From Condylostoma magnum (taxonomy: Eukaryota; Ciliophora; Heterotrichea; Heterotrichida; Condylostomatidae): DNA of 51,890 nt. The notes under the pieces were generated by a model. That model was not told the DNA's origin and did not search any database. It was given only the letters and a program-made list of their open reading frames with translations. Positions 47,055 to 51,890 of the stretch are shown in pieces (position 1 is the stretch's first letter; every line of letters begins with the position of its first letter). The translations under genes were made by a program, and so were the position numbers. The DNA lies in contig CAKKTI010000114.1 in NCBI GenBank assembly GCA_920105805.1, positions 1,958 through 53,847 of the forward strand, in the 5' to 3' direction.

Positions 47055-48248
47055 ATGGCTTTTAATGGGATTGTTAGACAATAATCAACTACATACTCAA
47101 CAGAGAATACAGCTATCTAATTTCCTACAATTTAATAGAATTTCTCCATGGAAAAGTTTACTAGAGCGAAATCTGCTCCTAAAATTAGAAAAAGTAAAAT
47201 TATAAAGATCTAGTCATAAATCAGCGTAAATTATACATAGAAATTAAGTAATTAGAGTGTCTTAATTAGCAGACATATAATTAAACGACAACAATTATAA
47301 AAAAGTAAAAAGAAATACATATAACAATAACTCCAATAATATCAAAAATATTAAAAGGCTGCTACAATAATACAAACATTTTGACGAAAATACTGATTTT
47401 GAGTTTAATCATAATAAAGTGTAATTGATTGCCTAAAAGATCGATTTAAGTTGCATTAAAAATAAGCAAAATTATAAGTGAAGAATATATTATATGCAAG
47501 ACCCTTTATCATTAACTCAGTTATTAAAATACAGCAGTTTTTCATCAATACAAGAAGAAAAATGATATTTAAATAAAAGCTTAAATAGTACAAGTAAAAT
47601 CAAGAGTTTATTGCTTTATCACTTCGTTAGTTCTACTTAAGAAAAGTAGCTTATACGAAACTACTTAGAAAAATAGTATTTAGAAATCAAATAAGAGCAT
47701 GTATTAGAATTAAGCACCTCATCTGCTCCATAAGAATACTAAAATTTTTTAGACATGCGTAAGTAATTAACTTCTTCCAGTAAATAAGATAAAAGAAGAT
47801 AGATTAATAAAACTAATAAAGAAGAAATGCCTATGTGATTGTGCCTAAGAACAAAAGAAACGATGATTTACAGTTAGAAATAGATCCTGAGCTTGCTAAG
47901 AACCCAGTAATTGAAATATCATCAGTTTTATACGACAAAGCTGTAGATATACTAAAAAAGTAGTTTAAATCTCCTGTAAATCCTGAATTTGAAGATTTGG
48001 TAAAAATAGAACCTATTAGAAATAAATATGCAAACAGATAGCTGTATAAAGAGCCCACCTAATCTAGGCTAAATTATTTCAAGCTTGTAACTCCTGCTAG
48101 GAAGAATTATAAGATAAATCTTCTTGATTTCTTTGAAATAAAACGACTTAGATCTATTCCGAGAAAAGCAACCTTTAAAGTTAATAACAAGATAGCTATT
48201 CAAAAGAGCCTTACAATGAGAAGTGGAATTAGTAGAAAATTATTTTAG
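47055..48248 (+). CDS. IQ-motif protein
   Basis: 397 residues in one frame. A basic N-terminus (KFTRAKSAPKIRKSKIIK) leads to an IQ motif (KAATIIQTFWRKYWF, both Trp written TGA) and a second, weaker one (NSVIKIQQFFINTRRKM), with very basic helices around them. The C-terminal ~110 residues are a compact acidic-then-basic region (LQLEIDPELAKNPVIEISS, LLDFFEIKRLRSIPRKATF). Calmodulin binding is expected; the layout suits a ciliary or cortical protein. It ends at TAG 48246 with no TGA, 26 nt from the convergent WD40 gene's stop. Confidence 0.8.
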
Positions 48249-48274
48249 TTAAACTTGTGTGTATAAGAAATTTA

Positions 48275-50176
48275 TTAACTTAATATCCTTTTACTGTATT
48301 CATCTAAAATCGTACTTTCATTAAATTAGCAATTTTCGTATTGTATTGCAAAATTATCCTAATTGTTTAAATAGTTGCAAATGATTTATCCCTTATGATT
48401 TGTTGAAAAGCAGTAATTCTTGTTTATTTGACAACATCTAACTTTGGAGTTTTAATCATCTATAATCTATGTTTAAAACTCATTTTATAGCAAACACTTT
48501 TTAATTTTTCCATCAAGAGAACCAGTAATAAGAAAATCATCAAACTCAGACACTTAAATAGTTCTTATGACTGTATTATGTGGAAATACTTATCCTAAAT
48601 GGCAATACTCATTAATATCTCACATAGATAATTCTCCTTTTACACCACCTACGAATAAAATAGTGTCATTACTGTTCAATTTAACTTATCATATAGTGTT
48701 TGAATTATGACCGATTTAGACTTACTGATTTAATTATAATTTCCACTATTTTATTTAAGCATTTTGGCTTCCAGTAATCAGAAATTCACCTGTTTTTGAA
48801 ATACAAATGCATAGTACTTTATCGTCATGAGTTCCTACTACATAATCATTGTTATTTTCTATATCCCAACACCTGATTTAGTGATCTTCTCCAACTGAAT
48901 ATAATAGGCTCTAATATAACACTATTTCTCTAATAATGCCGTCATGATACCCTATAATCTTCTTATCTTACTAATCTGCTAATGATCACATAATAATAGT
49001 CTTATCATATCCTGATGATATAACTCTTGTATTATCTTGTGTAATTTGAATAGTAAGAACATATTATTAATGAGAGCCTATAAGTCGCATATCATCTGGC
49101 TATACAAGCGAATAATAATAAACATGCTTATCGTCTCCACCTGACACTAAAAACTCTGAGTTGCTAGAAATGCAGATACATGTAACTGCTTTTTAGTGTT
49201 AGTACATTAATTATGGATATCCTATAAAACTGTTCTCAAGGTTTGAGCTTTAGAAATTTACATTTTTCATATAAGATCCAGATAAATCAGAGTTTTTTAG
49301 TGAAGTATTGGAAAAATCAACATCTTTTAAGAAAGAGTGCTAAAGGTTTACATTATCTAGAATAAGATTTGAGAAATTCTAATTGATAAACTTGTATTCT
49401 GTAAAATTAAGAAGTGTTAGAGCTATTTATTATATTCTAGGCTGTACATCATCTTTTTTAAGCAAATTTAATCAGTGATTTTAGAGTTCTCTTTTATCAA
49501 TACAAATATCTTAATAGTTTTAAGGTATTAGAGTGCTGTTTTGCAAGTTACTTTAAGATTCATGTAATAATTACTTTTATTATAAATTAATCTAACATAA
49601 GAGATGCTGTATTAATTCTAAAGCTAACCTGAATCCTATGTCCTTATTTCGTTTGAATTAATTGATAATGGAAAGGATTTACTATTGTATGCAGTATTTT
49701 CAATCAATTTTAGATTAACTTTGCATATGGACTAAGGATAAATAAAAAGGTTTATTGGATTTATTCATTTGGTCTAAATTTATAATATTGCTTAAATTTC
49801 CTATTATTAGTTATGCTTCATCAAAATCAACTATTATTTCATCAAGTAGGTCAAAGTCTAGTTTGATTAAGTTGTAGTTATGGATCCAATTGCAAATCTC
49901 ATCTATTAATATTTTCCTCTAGTATACATTAAGGACTTTATTAAGAATATGACTTTAGTCTGATAAGGTTTCCAGTCTTTATGTTATGTTTTTCATTGCT
50001 CGTAGTTAACCTATGAAATACTCTAAATTCTCATCTGTAAATTTTTCTTATATAATCAAATTGGTAATGGTATGCTTGCTAATTTAATGATTAGTTAAAA
50101 GGCTAATCATTTCTTGTATCTTTTAAATATTAAGACCTCTTAGGAAAAGAGATTATACTTATTAGCTAAAGTCCAT
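48275..50176 (-). CDS. Pentapeptide-repeat / WD40-repeat protein
   Basis: 633 residues. The N-terminal ~250 residues are helical without a recognised motif. Pentapeptide repeats follow at ~260-315 (FSNLILDNVNLQHSFLKD, VDFSNTSLKNSDLSGSYM, NVNFQSSNLENSF), then about seven WD blades (AVTCICISSNSEFLVSGGDD, TRVISSGYDKTIIMWSLA, LLYSVGEDHQIRCWDIEN, EFLITGSQNAQIKQWKL, ILFVGGVKGELSMWDI). The WD Trp is TGG in one blade and TGA in others. It ends TAA-TAA without TGA. The architecture resembles bacterial and protist signalling proteins with pentapeptide plus WD40, but no effector domain is visible. Confidence 0.86.
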
Positions 50177-50299
50177 TTTAAGAAAGTATCAGAAATATTA
50201 AACTAAAAGTTATATTGGAGAGGAGATGTTATTCATTTTATGCTGATAATATAATGTAGATGAATGATTCCGAATTAAGATGAATAAAGTTAAGTTAGT

Positions 50300-51202
50300 A
50301 TGTTGTTTATGTACTTAATATATGCATTGCTTATATAAAAACTTGATACATTATCTCTTTTTTATAAGTATAGTTAGCCATAACCAAATTATGATCGAAA
50401 CCAGTTATTAACTATACGAATAATTGTATTAAATAAGCAATAAGTTACTAATTATTTTGATGATATTGAGCTGGAATAGATTATAAGAATTAAAATACAT
50501 TAAAAGATTAGAATCTTATCTAACTGTATTCTCCTTTTATTACTCAAGAACCTATATCTAAGCACAAAATTATATCTTCAGTAGAAGAATAGACGAAGTT
50601 TTGAATATCTATAGAGAATTAAATGTAATAAACAGTTTCTTCTTTTTTATGCATTATATCAAAATATTGGTTATAGTTTTACTTATATATTCTTTAAGTT
50701 TCTTATTATTTTTGAAATCAAGTTAATTTAACGATACTATTCTATCTTAGATTATTATGTAAAACTTCCTTTTTAAAGATAAAGTTGATTTATATAATTT
50801 GCCTTTTCATTTGACTCTGCTATCCCTTACCTTTTTCCACTTTTAGAAATGTTTGAATGCTATTTGAATACTTTAAATATGGTAATGCTAACTACCAAGC
50901 TGAGAAATGATTATAATCTTAGTAGGAAATTTAATGCTTACAAATATGAATTTAGTACTGAAATATCATAATAGATCTTTATACTTTAAAGAAATCTATA
51001 TAGCCTTAAATTTGATTCAATAAGTAAAACTACTTTCTAATTATAGAGCATTACAAGAGCTATAAGGAAAGGTCAACTCTTGAGTTAATTGGTTCTTCAT
51101 TCTGAGCTAATCATATAATTCAAGTTTATTTGGTAGATTGGGGCAATCTTAGAATTATTATCATACACAGTTCATTATGCTAACAGCTTTTCTCTGATTT
51201 AA
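50300..51202 (+). CDS. Hypothetical Leu/Tyr/Phe-rich protein
   Basis: About 300 residues from ATG 50300 (a second Met follows at 50309). Rich in Leu, Ile, Tyr and Phe with several moderately hydrophobic helices (KCNKQFLLFYALYQNI, SFTYIFFKFLIIFEIKLI, FDSAIPYLFPLLEMFE) and basic loops. No family is recognised. The 3' end is unclear: no TGA, TAA 51200 is one candidate, and any choice near there overlaps the convergent minus-strand gene by about 28 bp. Confidence 0.5.
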
Positions 51203-51792
51203 ATGCATTTAATTTTATAACTTATGCATTATAAAATCTTCTGTATAAAACTACTATTAAAATTGCATATTCATAAATAATTTACATGTTTTAAGCGCTC
51301 TAAACTTTTATTTAAGTTGCATAGATACTCCTTTATTAGCTATATACAAAAGTAGTTTTAGGGTTACAATTGTTTTTTTAACTTCATTTCATCGAATTCA
51401 TTCATGACGACCTAAGATTCTTCTGTGCTCTATCTTTAAGCTAACACATATAATGAAAGCATGTTAATATTTTCGTCTTATTGCTTTATTATGTTTTAAG
51501 GTTCTTTTCTGTAAGGATTCATAGATCTTGATTATTATTTACATGCTAAAGCTTCCTGTATAGTTTTTATGTTATGTCTTTATATTTCCGATACATACCG
51601 TTGAAAGGTATTAAATGTTTTTCTAAGTACTCTGATCTTTCTTACTCTGCTTGTAATTATATCCAAAGCTCTTCTATTTTCGTGGTATCTACCTTTTGTC
51701 TCAGATTATAGCAGTAGTTATTGGTTTTCCTCTGTAAAGTTAAATACTGCTTATCTAAGTATCAATTCTTCGGTATTTAGATCATTTTCCAT
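51175..51792 (-). CDS. Hypothetical helical protein
   Basis: 205 residues, MENDLNTEELILRQAVFNF start, Arg/Gln-rich helices (RALDIITSRVRKIRVLRKTF, EIQRHNIKTIQEAL) consistent with a coiled coil. It ends TAA-TGA. The start codon overlaps the TAA of the gene upstream on the same strand (TAATG). No family is recognised. Confidence 0.55.
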
Positions 51793-51890
51793 TAATAAAA
51801 CTTTACTAATTAAAGTTGGAGAGCATTGTACTGAACAAATTGCTTTTGTTGAATAATTTGATAGTAGGCTTTTTAGGGGACTTGTTGATC
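51792..51890 (-). CDS. 3' end of a further minus-strand gene (partial)
   Basis: The last 99 bases give 32 codons of open frame on the minus strand (DQQVPQKAYYQIIQQKQFVQ...) ending in TAA that shares its last A with the next ATG. Too short to identify; the gene continues outside the window. Confidence 0.35.

Noticed and set aside
47494-47834. A frame starting MQDPLSLTQ with a possible 23-nt intron
   Set aside because: The IQ-motif frame from 47055 runs uninterrupted through this region with recognisable motifs, so the alternative frame is spurious.
1-51890. The whole window as a bed of pseudogenes or mitochondrial DNA because of many in-frame stops
   Set aside because: In-frame TAA/TAG fall at Gln-tolerant sites and TGA at conserved Trp sites, frames stay open over kilobases, and nuclear genes with GT-AG introns and a Pol III tRNA are present.

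Overview
The window is protist nuclear DNA from a ciliate that reads all three textbook stop codons as sense. UAA and UAG stand for Gln and UGA for Trp throughout, including at near-invariant Trp positions: the DHHC-CPW motif of a palmitoyltransferase, the D-(I/M)-W-S motif of two kinases, WD repeats and an OPA3-like protein. Twelve genes end at UGA. Roughly as many run into a neighbour, or into the tRNA gene, without any in-frame UGA and must stop at UAA or UAG. This mix fits the context-dependent Condylostoma-type code (table 28, a heterotrich) better than the karyorelictean code (table 27, UGA the main stop), though the latter is not excluded. Introns are tiny (about 16-22 nt, GT-AG) and rare. 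No transposon, retroelement, virus-like element or CRISPR array was recognised.

Layout. 1-9075 (+): 3' end of an aldo/keto reductase, a kelch/GCC multi-pass membrane protein, two further ORFs (the first starting MGCC) and a pentapeptide-WD40 protein. 9080-9163: tRNA-Tyr with an 11-nt intron. 9188-12905 (-): a degenerate Ras-like protein, ESF1 (pre-rRNA processing) and a protein with nine 11-residue repeats. 12934-20431: a hypothetical gene, an MGCC helical-repeat protein (-), a DYRK kinase (+) and a dual-specificity phosphatase with gelsolin-like regions (+). 20488-26230: an EF-hand protein, an LRR-coiled-coil protein, a small membrane protein, an ECTF-repeat protein and an F-box protein. 26230-34668: an acylated LRR protein, ribosomal protein eL18, OPA3-like, a protein carrying an isolated dynein-stalk-like domain, and coiled-coil/basic proteins. 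34803-41738 (-): a giant LNR/beta-helix/GCC multi-pass protein. 41868-51890: a coiled-coil protein, a CDPK, a basic protein, a MORN protein, a DHHC palmitoyltransferase, an IQ protein, a second pentapeptide-WD40 protein and hypothetical genes.

Genes are packed extremely tightly. Divergent starts lie as little as 28 nt apart, tandem genes are separated by 1-14 nt or overlap, and convergent 3' ends abut. Functionally the window is rich in ciliary/cytoskeletal scaffolds (MORN, IQ, dynein-stalk-like, ECTF repeats, coiled coils), Ca2+/phospho-signalling (CDPK, DYRK, MKP1-like phosphatase, EF-hands) and N-terminally acylated proteins alongside a palmitoyltransferase. All calls come from reading the sequence; no database search was possible. 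Where a gene lacks UGA, its 3' end is the first plausible UAA/UAG and may be off by a few codons.
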